Shown here piece after piece: positions 26,501 to 34,160 of a stretch of DNA of 64,000 nt. Each line of letters begins with the position of its first letter. Positions within the stretch are counted from its first letter, which is position 1. The DNA is taken from assembly GCF_047345485.1 (NCBI RefSeq), contig NZ_JBLFEN010000002.1, positions 62,001 through 126,000 on the forward strand, given 5' to 3'. Source of the stretch: Jejuia sp047345485. Lineage in GTDB: Bacteria; Bacteroidota; Bacteroidia; Flavobacteriales; Flavobacteriaceae. The notes beneath the pieces are model-generated. The model was not told the DNA's origin. It worked only from the letters and a program-made list of their open reading frames with translations, and did no database searches. A program made the translations under genes and the position numbers.

Positions 26501-28289
26501 CAGTAATATTTATACTTTGCGCAAAAGGGTCACTAATAGTTGTCGTTGCAGGCCCTCCAATTTGCGACCAAATAGATGTTCCTACGGTTATTGGGTTACC
26601 TGATAAATTGGCACCTAAAGTATCATCATAATTACAATCTAAAACAACATCTCCTCCAGCAGATGGTGAGGTGGCACTTCGTGTTATAGTAACATTAATA
26701 GTGCTAGTCGCGTCTGTACATTCAGTTAGCAAATTACCTGTAGTTTCTCTTCTAAAAGCTATCGTATAAGTACCTGTAGGAAGTTGAGCTACGCTCGTTA
26801 AGCCAAAATGGTCTAAAAAATCTAAAGTAAAAACACCACCAGAAAAGCTTCCAAAATCAAAACCTTGGAAAGCCGTTGGGTAGGTAACCTCTTGAGGCGC
26901 ATTTAAATTGTCTACAGGACCACTAACTATACTGTAAACTGTACTAGTACCTCCCGAAGTTTGAATTGGTATTGGTATTTGAAACACATTACACTCCCCA
27001 ATAATATCATCACCCATATTTGCCGTTATAGATGGAGTAGCATTACTATATCTAACCGTTACTGATCCAACTGAATTACATGCCGGCATATCAACTGTTG
27101 ATGTATTCGGGTTTGTAATGGTATATGTAAACGTATATGGGTCGTTTCCATTATCTAGACCTGAGACCAAAGTTGTTGGGTTTGTAGGATCATCTAGAAC
27201 AATATCTAGATCTGATCCATTGTACTCCCATAAAACTTCTTCTCCTGCAAATGTAGGTTCTGGACCAACTAAAGTGGTTTGCGATATGGTAGGATCACAA
27301 AAAACTATATTATTATTACTTATATTAGATTGGGTAACATCTTGTGTAGGATCTGGTACAACTATTGTTACCGTATCACTACCATTAACACATGGCCCAC
27401 TTACACTCCATCTAAACTGATATGTTCCTGCCTGCAATGGCGACACAGAAGTATTTGCATTGTTTGGTGATGCTATGGTAGGAGATGATGGGCCACTTAC
27501 AAATGACCAAGTACCTTGTTGGCCGTTTAAGCCGCATCCTCCAGAACTTCCAGAAAGGTTTGTTGACTGCGTAGCTGTGTAACATTGGTTTAAATTTTGA
27601 TCTGGACCAGCGTCTACAACTTGTTCTCCGCCACTATTAGTAACTGTAATTTCTGCAAAAGAAACACAATCTAGGTTAGGCCCCAAAGCATCCTCGTTAG
27701 TTATAGTATATCTTACTGTAGATACACCACAACTGGTTTCTGGTAATGTAATAGATGTTACATTTTGATCATCTACACTAAAAATAACACCTGCAGCTCC
27801 AGATGTAGTCCAACTAACACTTTCTCCGAATTGAGGGGCACTACCATTTAAAACTATGGTTCCGTTAGATGGACAAGAAATTATATCTCCATTACTTATA
27901 GTAGCTTCAGTTAAAGGTCGTACAGTAGCCAACATATCATCTTGATTATCGCCACCTATAGCACAATTACCAATTAATCTAAATCCGTAAGTATTACCAC
28001 CTATATAACCTGTAACTGTTGTAGTAAGCGCATTAGGATTATCAATAATAACAGAAGGCCCGCTAATTTGCACCCATTGAGATCCTGTAAAAGGACTACC
28101 TCCAGGACTAGAAACAGAACCTGAAAGGATTAAAGCATCTGATGCACAAATAATTAAATCTGGCCCCGCATTAGGAGAACAGTTTTGAGCTTTTGCAGAG
28201 ATTCCTTGAAATAAAAAGGCTACGATTATTAAAAAAAAACTTAAACTCTTTAAATCAATTATTTTTTTTGAAAGGTAATTATTATTCAT
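14535..28289 (-). CDS. Giant surface adhesin: Ig/PKD-like modules, 22 DUF11 domains, type B sorting domain
   Basis: From the ATG at 28289 the product is about 4,584 residues (an ATG at 28331 would add 14). It has a signal peptide, then roughly 15 Ig/PKD-like modules opening with NAGPDQ...C and containing WSQVSGPS-type strands (about 35-1460). Next come 22 DUF11 modules with ADLSL.K...NVGD.VTF starts and Asp-rich DNDDGDQSEDDED linkers, probably calcium-binding (about 1467-4480). The last ~95 residues carry FSPNGNGKNEFF and YNRWGNVVY, the gliding-motility/type B T9SS sorting domain. Twelve DUF11 modules form 2.4 copies of a five-module unit. It should be exported by T9SS with the neighbouring PorP-like protein. 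Confidence 0.95.
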   Translation of the reverse strand: MNNNYLSKKIIDLKSLSFFLIIVAFLFQGISAKAQNCSPNAGPDLIICASDALILSGSVSSPGGSPFTGSQWVQISGPSVIIDNPNALTTTVTGYIGGNTYGFRLIGNCAIGGDNQDDMLATVRPLTEATISNGDIISCPSNGTIVLNGSAPQFGESVSWTTSGAAGVIFSVDDQNVTSITLPETSCGVSTVRYTITNEDALGPNLDCVSFAEITVTNSGGEQVVDAGPDQNLNQCYTATQSTNLSGSSGGCGLNGQQGTWSFVSGPSSPTIASPNNANTSVSPLQAGTYQFRWSVSGPCVNGSDTVTIVVPDPTQDVTQSNISNNNIVFCDPTISQTTLVGPEPTFAGEEVLWEYNGSDLDIVLDDPTNPTTLVSGLDNGNDPYTFTYTITNPNTSTVDMPACNSVGSVTVRYSNATPSITANMGDDIIGECNVFQIPIPIQTSGGTSTVYSIVSGPVDNLNAPQEVTYPTAFQGFDFGSFSGGVFTLDFLDHFGLTSVAQLPTGTYTIAFRRETTGNLLTECTDATSTINVTITRSATSPSAGGDVVLDCNYDDTLGANLSGNPITVGTSIWSQIGGPATTTISDPFAQSINITGITVPGLYTYRYNVTGGPSVGCQATPDDVTIRLNATTIDTPAISTPTPANICFGSSFQVDANTPSAGQIGTWSISPAGPTFIDVNDPSTQIENLAANETYTVTWTIALENAVGATCPTPESTTITINTNNTQGPQNVDAGADDCQDASSLSYVLSGSLPVAPDETGVWSSPDAGVVFTPSANSNDATVTVPSVGSYVLTWTVTNGVNGCQSVSDTVEITIADNPISNAGPDQTDCASTFTMDANDPLPSGTTGQWILNEGPGGFTFVDDTDPDTDVTFTFSGTYVFDWVVTRGSGNCPSGTATSSVTLNVGIPTSIPNVLEDDINVCNATTTILQADPVGNPAEEIGYWTVESGSPSVPTFSDVNSPTVTVSNLVTGTYNFKWNIVGSPLCAPPLSADVEVEVAAPATAGMDQQLCAATSVLLEGTTGSTGTWTQTSTTGTNSIITTTGPNTANATITPGTEYVFQYEPDDVTFNTNTGSGPASCDPGVSSVTIGTIPQPPEPNAGPDQQKCLDDPVANEVSLAGSDPSLIPGTPAVTGRWEIVFPVGGGGASLTDDTQFDTTMNIVNPGLYILEWTYTRGACIKLADVVRIEAFEAPSDAIAGADQPNACQFDAQLNATPPAIGIGEWSFANPGDDPSGGVIVIDSPNSPTTTLSNAPDNINTPYILTWTVSNGGPFPLSPGSLCDPKMDTVEITFPDARPSPAIAGLDQDICASQTTMNASPLAEGTGTWSQVSGPSAATILSPNFENTTITNLIMGAYVFEWSVTNGGCTLTDTVRVVVNEQLVNVDAGPDQQVAVSSSVSMNATPAGSGVTGTWSQVSGPSTANFIDPNSETTQVSGLTLGTYEFQWTLSNGVCTDIADTMILEVVGISDLELTKTVTPASVNVGDTVTFQIDIFNNDADPLNMDATGVTIEDVLPTGYSLVPGTVSNSGSFDAGTQTLTWSNLNISNGATLSLTFDATVNASGSYLNTSQITDSTNIDPDSDTDNDDGDQSEDDEDSATITVQSADLSVQKVVSPTNVSIGDTVTFTITVSNAGADTATNVEVLDQLPSGYTYQSDDAGGNYNPTTGVWTTGSVTTATDQVLNITAIVNAPTGTSNEYLNTAEITNSDQADPNSTPNNDNGDQSEDDEDNAEIILELADLQITKSVLPLSGSVGDTVTFSIFLENFGPGDATGVAIEDLLPSGFDLVPGTISNSGVFVVGNNSIVWNDLALGNGLSRTLTYDAVVNDTGNYTNSVQITASDLDDPDSDPTTDDTVDEDNDDGDNDPTTGGDDDDEDTVTFVIEEADLNLVKTIAPTSATVGDTVTFTITVDNDGGNDATNVEVVDQLPAGFTYISDDALGDYDSATGLWTIATIGNGSAATLNITATVNAPTGTVGEYNNSAEITSSDQSDPDSTPDNDDGDQSEDDEDNAELTIDTADLSISKAVSNATPNVGDVVTFTITLSNAGTVTATGVAVQDVVPAGYSAIANISGAGTETVTNQVDWSGLTVSVGVDTLTLTFDATVDAPTGAANEYINGVEITASDQFDPDSDPTSDADTDDNGDGIPDDDEAEVGVTIQQADLSIAKAIDNTSPNVGDTVTFTLTVTNAGPDIATGVAIEDILPNGYTLVTVNDGGVQSGNTATWTGLTVAANNGTTVVTYEATINAPGAGISYTNSTQITASDQYDPDSDPTTDNTVDEDGDGNGDDDDEDTLTIAPVQADLSIAKGLASGSATPNVGDTLVFELVITNEGPDAATGVSVEDVLPIGYTLGTVNNAGTGVGNTATWTGLSVPSNGSITVTYEATVNAPTGAVDEYLNSVQITASDQFDPDSDPTSDNTIDEDGDLDGDDDDEDTFNITPQTADLSLDKTVADTNGAPVNVGDVLTFSIAISNAGTTAATGVSIDDVLPIGYSLVAGSIDNGGVFNTGATTITWSGLNVPLAGTTVSYQVTVNAPTGAAGEYRNVAEVTDSDQFDPNSDPDNDDGDQSEDDEDAEEVTPAQADLVLAKGIAATSSATPNVGDTVTFEVTLTNNGPDEATNVSASDVVPSGYSSITNIDNGGIATGNQIDWTIASIANGTSITLSYEVTVNAPTGAAGEYSNVAEVTGSDQFDPTSTPDNDDGDQSEDDEDSFTITPQTSDLSISKAVSNATPNVGDVVTFTITLSNAGTVTATGVAVQDVVPAGYSAIANISGTGTETVTNQLDWAGLTVPVGTDTLTLTFDATVDAPTGAANEYINGVEITASDQFDPDSDPTSDADTDDNGDGIPDDDEAEVGVTIQQADLSIAKAIDNTSPNVGDTVTFTLTVTNAGPDIATGVAIEDILPNGYTLVTVNDGGVQSGNTATWTGLTVAANNGTTVVTYEATINAPGAGISYTNSTQITASDQYDPDSDPTTDNTVDEDGDGNGDDDDEDELTIVPAQADLSIAKGLASGSATPNVGDTLVFELVITNDGPDAATGVSVEDILPIGYTLGTVNNAGTGAGNTATWTGLSVPSNGSITVTYEATVNAPTGAADEYLNSVQITGSDQFDPDSDPTTNNTIDEDGDLDGDDDDEDTFNITPQTADLSLDKTVADTNGAPVNVGDVLTFSIAISNAGTTAATGVSIDDILPIGYSLVAGSIDNGGVFNTGATTITWSGLNVPLAGTTVSYQVTVNAPTGAAGEYRNVAEVTASDQFDPNSDPDNDDGDQSEDDEDAEEVTPAQADLVLAKGIAATSSATPNVGDTVTFEVTLTNNGPDEATNVSASDVVPSGYSSITNIDNGGVATGNQIDWTIASIANGTSITLSYEVTVNAPTGAAGEYSNVAEVTGSDQFDPTSTPDNDDGDQSEDDEDSFTITPQTSDLSISKAVSNATPNVGDVVTFTITLSNAGTVTATGVAVQDVVPAGYSAITNISSTGTETVTNQVDWTGLTVPVGVDTLTLTFDATVDAPTGAANEYINGVEITSSDQFDPDSDPTSDADTDDNGDGIPDDDEAEVGVTIQQADLSIAKAIDNTSPNVGDTVTFTLTVTNAGPDIATGVAIEDILPNGYTLVTVNDGGVQSGNTATWTGLTVAANNGTTVVTYEATVNAPGAGISYTNSTQITASDQYDPDSDPTTDNTVDEDGDGNGDDDDEDELTIVPAQADLSLTKIVVDGDTTPLVGSEITFEIRVFNDGPQDATGVEVLDLLPSGYDFVLYSSTSGVYDETTGLWTLGTVLSGESETLLIDVLVNATGDYLNIAEVTVSDVFDIDSVPNNDDGDQSEDDEDNAIVTPVESVSDLSLEKVVVDGDLTPLIGSEITFQITVTNDGPEDATGVQVTDLLPSGYDFVLFSSTAGSYNETTGLWNIGNIANGASETLLIDVLVNATGDYLNIAQVTSSDTTDSDSTPNNDDGDQSEDDEDNAIVTPVESVADLSLTKDVVDGDTNPLVGSEITFIITVTNDGPEDATGVEVTDLLPSGFDFVLFSSTSGTYDETTGIWNVGNIANGVTETLLIDALVNGSGDYLNIAQISASDVVDNDSTPNNDDGDQSEDDEANVLVTPVDAMADLSLEKTVVDNEIMPNVGDEITFQITVSNAGPDAATGVEVIDLLPQGFDFVRFSATSGIYDEVTGLWTVGTVPNASSQSLFIDVIINEPTGTAGEYLNVSEITASDVMDPNSAPNNDDGNQSEDDEDSILVMTETADLSLTKSVSNMNANVGDIVTFTLQINNAGVDGATGVALEDILPIGYSNITNISNGGELIGNIITWSGLDVPLTGLTITYDATVNMPTLQAGEYLNIAQITGSDQFDPNSEPDNDDGDQSEDDEDSAFINTPIVDLAVTKEVNNGNPSIGEEIIFTISVSNQGGINATSVEILDVLPSGYEFVSALASSGSYTEASGLWIIPEVPAGATETLQITVEVVDVNDYVNIASLQFLDQIDSNENNDTDEATIDPQCLHVFNEFSPNGNGKNEFFVIDCINNYPNNELQIYNRWGNVVYIKEGYDNTFDGISNGRAVVNKNKKLPVGTYYYILDLGDGSEPRAGWLYIVR
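17190..22235. repeat. 2,100-bp in-frame tandem super-repeat inside the adhesin
   Basis: A 2,100-bp unit (700 codons, five DUF11 modules) occurs as about 17190-19289, 19290-21389 and a partial third copy, 21390 to about 22235. The match is very high along its length, and at least 360 bp (19321-19684 with 21421-21784) are identical. In the protein the module order is SISKAVSN, SIAKAIDN, SIAKGLAS, SLDKTVAD, VLAKGIAA, repeated twice, then the first two again. Flanking DUF11 modules are clearly more diverged. Confidence 0.93.
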
Positions 28290-28824
28290 ATAAAAAAATT
28301 TATGTGCTATGTATTTTAAAATAAAAATCAAAGAAATTATTGAAAGAAATATTTTATGAAATATTTTAATTATCTAAAATAAAAAATCGGTTATCTATTG
28401 AATAAACAAATTAGTTCTGAAATTAAATAATCGATTAAATCAAAAATAAACCGTCAAATGAAAATTTATATATTTTTTTGAAAGAAAAAAACATTATATT
28501 TAAAATATTTTTTTACAAAAATTATTACTCGAAAATACAATAAAATCTGATATAAACAGATTAAAAATTTAATACTCTTTCTTTATAAGTTTAATAATTC
28601 ACTTCATAGTAACAGTAAATCATCCATATAGTAAGCAAATACTACAACTTTTAACTTAATTAAAAAGGATCATAAAAATTCATTACAATAGTTTGCCACT
28701 CTTCTTAACTATATACTAACAGGTTTACTTTAAAATTTAATATTGTCCTTTCAAAATGTTATTTTTTTATTAAACATTGAAAGTTATTTTAGGTCAATAG
28801 TTAAATTTGATAAAAAATCAAAAC
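28290..28824. other. Divergent intergenic region, very AT-rich
   Basis: About 535 bp separate the adhesin start from the VPS10-like gene. It must hold the promoters of both. I see TAAATTTG (28802-28809), a possible -7 box for the rightward gene, and CAAAAATA (28441-28448), a weak -7 box for the adhesin on the minus strand. No convincing -33 elements, RNA or repeats are evident. Confidence 0.4.
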
Positions 28825-31800
28825 ATGACTAATTCAAAACTATGCATTACTTTACTACTAATGTTATGCGCTTCTTTTACTGTAACTGCTCAAAAAACTT
28901 CAGAAACTAAAATAGATTCTACGTTATCAGGATTAAAATTTAGAAGTATTGGTCCCGCTTTTATGTCGGGTCGTATTGCAGATATTGCTATAGACCCCAA
29001 TAACACTAGTAATTGGTATATTGCAGTGGGCTCTGGTGGTGTATGGAAAACTGAAAACTCTGGAACCACTTGGATACCACTTACTGATAAAGAATCATTT
29101 TATTCAACTGGCTGTATAACAATAGACCCCAACAACTCAAACTTTATATGGGTTGGCACGGGAGAAAATGTTGGTGGAAGACATATTGGTATTGGCCATG
29201 GTATTTACGCAAGTAAAGATGGTGGAAAAACCTGGCAAAACAAAGGTTTAAAAAAATCTGAACATATTTCTAAAATTATTGTAAACCCTAAAAACTCTAA
29301 TGAAATTTGGGTTGCAGCTCAAGGACCGCTTTGGAGTTCTGGTGGTGAACGTGGCTTATACAAAACAATTGATGGTGGTGATACTTGGAAGCTTGTTTTA
29401 AGTGATAATGAATGGACAGGCGTAACAGATGTGATTATAGACCCTAGAGACGAGAAAACACTTTATGCGGCTACATGGCAGCGCCATAGAAATGTTGCAG
29501 CTTATCTTGGTGGAGGCTCAGGATCTGCCATTCATAAAAGTATAGACGGTGGCGAAACTTGGACTAAATTAAAAACAGGACTTCCTAAAACTGATATGGG
29601 TAAAATTGGTTTAGCCATTTCACCAATAAATCCTGATGTTATTTATGCTGCTATAGAATTAGAAAGACGCACTGGTGGCATATACAGGTCAAGTAACAAG
29701 GGGGCAAGCTGGACAAAAATGTCTAACACAGTTTCTGGTGCTACAGGGCCGCATTACTACCAAGAATTAATTGCATCTCCACATATTTTTGACAAACTTT
29801 ATTTAATGGATGTAAGAGCACAAGTTTCTGAGGATGGCGGTAAAACATTTTATATTATGAATGAATCTGACAAACATTCAGATAATCATTCATTGACTTT
29901 TAAAACTGATGATCCAAATTATATGCTTATTGGTACAGACGGTGGCATATATGAATCGTTTGATAATTCTAAATCTTGGAAATTTGTAAACAACCTACCA
30001 TTAACTCAATTTTATAAATTAGCTGTAGATGATGCTGAGCCTTTTTACAATATTTTTGGTGGTACTCAAGACAACAATACGCAAGGTGGCCCCTCTAGAA
30101 CATTTAAAACAAATGGAATTTCAAATTCTGATTGGTTTGTACTTTTAGGAGGCGATGGTCATCAACCTGCAACAGAATCAGGAAATCCTAATATTGTTTA
30201 TGCGCAATCTCAACAAGGTAATTTACATAGAGTAGATAGAACAACTGGTGAGGCTGTGTATATAAAACCGCAAGAAGGTATTGACGAACCCTATGAACGT
30301 AATAATTGGGACTCTCCAATTTTAGTAAGTAGCCACAACCCTAAACGCCTATATTTTGGTACACAACGCGTTTGGAGATCAGATGATAGAGGCGATAGCT
30401 GGACACCTATCTCAAAAGATCTAACAAAAAATGAAGAACGATTAGCCTTACCTATTATGGGTAAGCAACAAAGCTGGGATGCTGCTTGGGATGTTTATGC
30501 CATGTCTACCTACAATACTATTACCTCGCTTGCAGAATCGCCTTTAGATGAAAATGTAATATACGCAGGTACAGATGATGGTATAGTTCAATACACTAAA
30601 AACGGTGGAGTAAACTGGACAAAACTTATGGTTGATAGTATGCCAAACGTACCACAATCTGCTTTTGTTAACGATATCAAAGCTGATTTATACGATTTAA
30701 ACACAGCATATATTGCATTAGACAACCATAAATTTGGAGACTACACACCTTATTTACTTAAAACTACTAATGGTGGAAAATCTTGGAAATCCATCACAAA
30801 CGGTATTCTTAAAAACACTATGGTTTGGCGCATTGTACAAGACCATATCGATCCAAATTTAATGTTTTTGGCTACTGAGTATGGCATTTATGTAAGTTTA
30901 AATCAAGGCGAAAAATGGACTAAGTTTTCAGAAGGATTACCAACCATTTCATTTAGAGATTTAGCGATTCAAAAACGAGAAAATGATTTGGTAGTTGCTT
31001 CTTTTGGACGTGGTTTTTACATTCTAGACGACTACAGTCCTCTTAGAAATTTAGATTCAGATGCATTATCAAAAGCAACTTTATTCAAACCTAAAAAAGC
31101 ATTACAATACAAACCTATAAGTGGTGGCACTTCTAGCCAAGGCAGTTCCTTTTTTACATCAAAAAACCCAGAATATGGTGCTATTTTTACTTATTACTTA
31201 CCAGATAATTTTTTAAGCTTAAAAGCTAAACGCCAAAAATTAGAAAAAGCACTAAAAAAAGAAGATAAGAATATTCCTTTTCAGGGGTGGAATGCTTTAG
31301 ATGAAGAGCTTAATGAAGAAGGTGCTTCAATTATTTTAGTTGTTAGGGATAGTAATGATAATTTTATTACAAAAATTAACGCACCATATAAAAAAGGGTT
31401 TAATAGAGTAGCTTGGAACTTAAAAACACCTAATATATCTTCGGTTGAATTGAATAAAATTCCAGAAAACCCTAACGACTACTATTTTAATCAATTTGCG
31501 AGTGAAGGCACTTATTCAGTGTCTATGTATACTAAAATAAACGGTGCTGTTAAATCTTTAGCAACCTCACAAACTTTTGAGGTGGTAAGAATTAGACAAA
31601 ATATCCTTAATAATCCAAATCAACACAAAATTGAGGCGTATGCAGATGCCTACAAAACTTTTAAAACAGATTTTGAGGTACAATTAAATAAATTTAATAT
31701 AGTAGCTAAAAAGCTAGATGCCTATAATAAAGCAACTATATATGCTAAAACAAACCCTGGTACTTTAGAAACTGATATTTATAAACTAAAACAAGAAGTT

Positions 31801-32067
31801 TATACACTAAAGCAGTTACTTTATGGCAATGCTTCAAAAAAGGAAATAAAAGAAAAAGACGTAAAATCTATAGCCTCACGATTATCTGTAGCGGGACGAG
31901 GTTTTACCACTACTTACGGCCCTACTAAAACACAAATGCAAAGTTTAGAAATGGCTAAAACACTTTTTAATAAAATTAAGCCACGGCTTATAAAGCTTAT
32001 CGAAACAGAAATTCCTAGACTTGAAAAAAAATTATTAGATGCTGGTGTTCCTAAAATTTTAGATTAG
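28825..32067 (+). CDS. Sortilin/VPS10-like beta-propeller exported protein (paralogue 1)
   Basis: From the ATG at 28825 the product is 1,080 residues. A TTG at 28807 is in frame, but the protein from 28825 starts with a normal signal peptide (ending VTAQ). It begins LKFRSIGPAFMSGRIADIAIDP, followed by many Asp-box/BNR turns such as SKDGGKTW, SIDGGETW and TTNGGKSW. This predicts one or two large propellers (to about residue 740), then a beta domain and a helical C-terminus. The family is often called glycosyl hydrolase or VPS10-domain protein, but no catalytic residues can be assigned. There is no T9SS sorting domain. A paralogue is at 57686. Confidence 0.88.
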   Translation: MTNSKLCITLLLMLCASFTVTAQKTSETKIDSTLSGLKFRSIGPAFMSGRIADIAIDPNNTSNWYIAVGSGGVWKTENSGTTWIPLTDKESFYSTGCITIDPNNSNFIWVGTGENVGGRHIGIGHGIYASKDGGKTWQNKGLKKSEHISKIIVNPKNSNEIWVAAQGPLWSSGGERGLYKTIDGGDTWKLVLSDNEWTGVTDVIIDPRDEKTLYAATWQRHRNVAAYLGGGSGSAIHKSIDGGETWTKLKTGLPKTDMGKIGLAISPINPDVIYAAIELERRTGGIYRSSNKGASWTKMSNTVSGATGPHYYQELIASPHIFDKLYLMDVRAQVSEDGGKTFYIMNESDKHSDNHSLTFKTDDPNYMLIGTDGGIYESFDNSKSWKFVNNLPLTQFYKLAVDDAEPFYNIFGGTQDNNTQGGPSRTFKTNGISNSDWFVLLGGDGHQPATESGNPNIVYAQSQQGNLHRVDRTTGEAVYIKPQEGIDEPYERNNWDSPILVSSHNPKRLYFGTQRVWRSDDRGDSWTPISKDLTKNEERLALPIMGKQQSWDAAWDVYAMSTYNTITSLAESPLDENVIYAGTDDGIVQYTKNGGVNWTKLMVDSMPNVPQSAFVNDIKADLYDLNTAYIALDNHKFGDYTPYLLKTTNGGKSWKSITNGILKNTMVWRIVQDHIDPNLMFLATEYGIYVSLNQGEKWTKFSEGLPTISFRDLAIQKRENDLVVASFGRGFYILDDYSPLRNLDSDALSKATLFKPKKALQYKPISGGTSSQGSSFFTSKNPEYGAIFTYYLPDNFLSLKAKRQKLEKALKKEDKNIPFQGWNALDEELNEEGASIILVVRDSNDNFITKINAPYKKGFNRVAWNLKTPNISSVELNKIPENPNDYYFNQFASEGTYSVSMYTKINGAVKSLATSQTFEVVRIRQNILNNPNQHKIEAYADAYKTFKTDFEVQLNKFNIVAKKLDAYNKATIYAKTNPGTLETDIYKLKQEVYTLKQLLYGNASKKEIKEKDVKSIASRLSVAGRGFTTTYGPTKTQMQSLEMAKTLFNKIKPRLIKLIETEIPRLEKKLLDAGVPKILD

Positions 32068-32090
32068 TTTCAAAATAATTTTTGAATAAG

Positions 32091-32128
32091 AACCCTCAAC
32101 CAAATAAAAAAATAGTTGAGGGTTTTTC
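32091..32128 (+). terminator. Terminator after VPS10-like gene
   Basis: AACCCTCAAC (32091-32100) pairs with GTTGAGGGTT (32115-32124) and is followed by T residues. The leading A-rich side is weak, so it serves mainly the plus strand, although a minus-strand gene ends at 32150. Confidence 0.85.
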
Positions 32129-32149
32129 ATGTTATATAAGAGCAACTTG

Positions 32150-33988
32150 CTAGTCGATACATTGTAATCTATCTATAAAAAACTCCTTATAGGTCACGTT
32201 TAATATTTCCCAAGTTCCTTCTGTACCTTTCATTGATATTGATTGTATTGGAGAGCTCTTTAAAATTGATATTTTAGAAGTATTTAATTTGGCTTTTAAA
32301 CTAAAATCACCACAATCAATATCCCAGGAATGATAAAACGACACCGTTTTCCCGTTTTCTAAAGTAATTGTTACACTAGAACGCTTATTTGGCAAGTAAC
32401 TAGCACAACCCAAACTTCTAGAAAGATTAAAAAACACATTTTTTCTTGCTGCTTGTTTATAGAGTTCTATTGTAAAATTAGCGCCAACTTCATACTCATT
32501 GGTTCTTACGGTAGTAACGTTGTAAAATTTATCAAAATCGTTTATTTGATAATAACAACTATCTTTATATTTAAGTTGTTCTTTTATAGTTATCTTGCTC
32601 TTTGTTTGTTCCTCATTTTCAGATACTATTTTATTTTTGTTGGATTCGGTATTTTGCTCACGCATCTTACCGGCTTCTATTCTAGCAATTGAGTCTTTTT
32701 TCCCTTTTTCTTTTAATTCTAATAGCTGCTGTCTAGCTAACTCTAATTTACGAGCAAGTAGTTGTTGTTCTCTTGCTGTAGCTTTTGAAACTGAATCTAA
32801 TTTTCTCTTAACAATTAAAGCTTCTTGTTTTTGTTTTTCTAAAGCATTTTCTAATGCAACCTTGCGTTTAGCTTCTACCTCTAGTTTTTGACTATTAATT
32901 GAGTCTTGTTTGCGCTTTTCTTTTAGGGCTTGTTGGCGACCCAGTGCTTTGGTTTTAGCAACTTTTAATTGTAGTATAGAGTCTTGCTTACGTTTAGCCT
33001 CTAACTCTTGTTTACGCGCCAGTTCATTTATTGCAGCTTCTTTGACTACTGCAATAGAATCTTGATTACGTTTGTTTGTAAGGTCCATTATTCTTTTTTG
33101 CTCTTGCGCTTGTTTAAGTGCTAATACTTTAGCTTCTGCTGCTTTAAACTCTAAAATAGAGTCTTGTTTACGTTGCGCTACTAATGCTTCTAAACGCTTA
33201 CGTTCTAACTCTTTTTGATTTGCTAATTTCCTTACTATATTGGCTTTAACATTTTTTAATGAATCTTGCTTACGCTGTACCTTAATAGCTTCTAATTGTT
33301 TACGCTCTATTTCTTTTTGTCGTTCCAATTCTTTTCGAACTCTAACCTCAGCATCTGCTATAGAATCTTGTTTGCGTTTGTTTACCAACGCGAGTAATCC
33401 CTCTCGCTCTTTGTCCTGCTGTAACGCTAATGCTTTGGCTTTAATCGCTGCTAATTGGGCTATAGAGTCCTGCTTACGCTTTAATGTTCTTAGTTTTTTT
33501 TCATTTTCTATTTTAGCAATAGAATCTCTAACCATCTTCTCTTTCAGCTCCTTTACGCGCTGTAATTCTATTTTTTTTTGCAGTTTAGCTTCTTCAATTT
33601 TAGCAATTGAATCCTGCTTCCCTATTTCCTTTTTATTAATGATACTTTGAATTTTTTGCTTTCGGATTTCTTCCTCAGCTATTAATTTTTCCATTTCACG
33701 TTCCTCAAAATCGTAAAATAAATCCATCATATCTTCTGTAATATCCAGAAATTCATCACCTACATAACCAGATGTTTCATCATACTTAATTTTATAAGTA
33801 TTTTGACCAGAATATTCTAAAACTATACACTTTTGATTTCTTTTGAATGGTAAAATTGCTTGGGAGTTTGCAGCCATACTCTTACGGATGCGTCCATTTT
33901 CTATAAATTTAGTTTTAACGACTTCGTCTTGAGAAAAAGAAAACGTAGAAATCAGGGATAATACAAATAGGAATATAAAATGTTTCAC
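32150..33988 (-). CDS. Exported coiled-coil protein with KQDSI repeats
   Basis: The product has 612 residues. A signal peptide (ending SFSQ) is followed by an SH3-like small beta domain with LPFKRNQKCIVLEYSGQ (about 40-85). A long charged coiled coil (about 90-450) is punctuated by about eleven copies of a (K/R)RKQDSI-type motif spaced roughly every 25-40 residues. A C-terminal beta-rich domain (about 465-612) has several cysteines and resembles no family that I can name. It may be periplasmic, spanning or scaffolding, but the function is unknown. The gene is monocistronic between a terminator and the aldolase gene's own terminator. Confidence 0.8.
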   Translation of the reverse strand: MKHFIFLFVLSLISTFSFSQDEVVKTKFIENGRIRKSMAANSQAILPFKRNQKCIVLEYSGQNTYKIKYDETSGYVGDEFLDITEDMMDLFYDFEEREMEKLIAEEEIRKQKIQSIINKKEIGKQDSIAKIEEAKLQKKIELQRVKELKEKMVRDSIAKIENEKKLRTLKRKQDSIAQLAAIKAKALALQQDKEREGLLALVNKRKQDSIADAEVRVRKELERQKEIERKQLEAIKVQRKQDSLKNVKANIVRKLANQKELERKRLEALVAQRKQDSILEFKAAEAKVLALKQAQEQKRIMDLTNKRNQDSIAVVKEAAINELARKQELEAKRKQDSILQLKVAKTKALGRQQALKEKRKQDSINSQKLEVEAKRKVALENALEKQKQEALIVKRKLDSVSKATAREQQLLARKLELARQQLLELKEKGKKDSIARIEAGKMREQNTESNKNKIVSENEEQTKSKITIKEQLKYKDSCYYQINDFDKFYNVTTVRTNEYEVGANFTIELYKQAARKNVFFNLSRSLGCASYLPNKRSSVTITLENGKTVSFYHSWDIDCGDFSLKAKLNTSKISILKSSPIQSISMKGTEGTWEILNVTYKEFFIDRLQCID

Positions 33989-34080
33989 TTTTTTTAAATT
34001 TGGGATTTAATTAAAATAAAAGGCACTCTAAAAGAGTACAAATTAGGATCACAAAATAGAAAAGTTTCATTTGTAATACA

Positions 34081-34128
34081 AAAAAAAGCTATTAACCACT
34101 TTTTTATAGTGACCAATAGCTCTTTTTT
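34081..34128. terminator. Bidirectional terminator after the aldolase gene
   Basis: AGCTATT and AATAGCT, with inner CACT/AGTG, form a long hairpin flanked by an A-run on the left and a T-run on the right. On the minus strand it ends the kdgK-aldolase transcript. The 33989-34160 interval holds nothing else. Confidence 0.75.
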
Positions 34129-34160
34129 TATAAAAATCAAGAAAATATTATATTCTAAAT

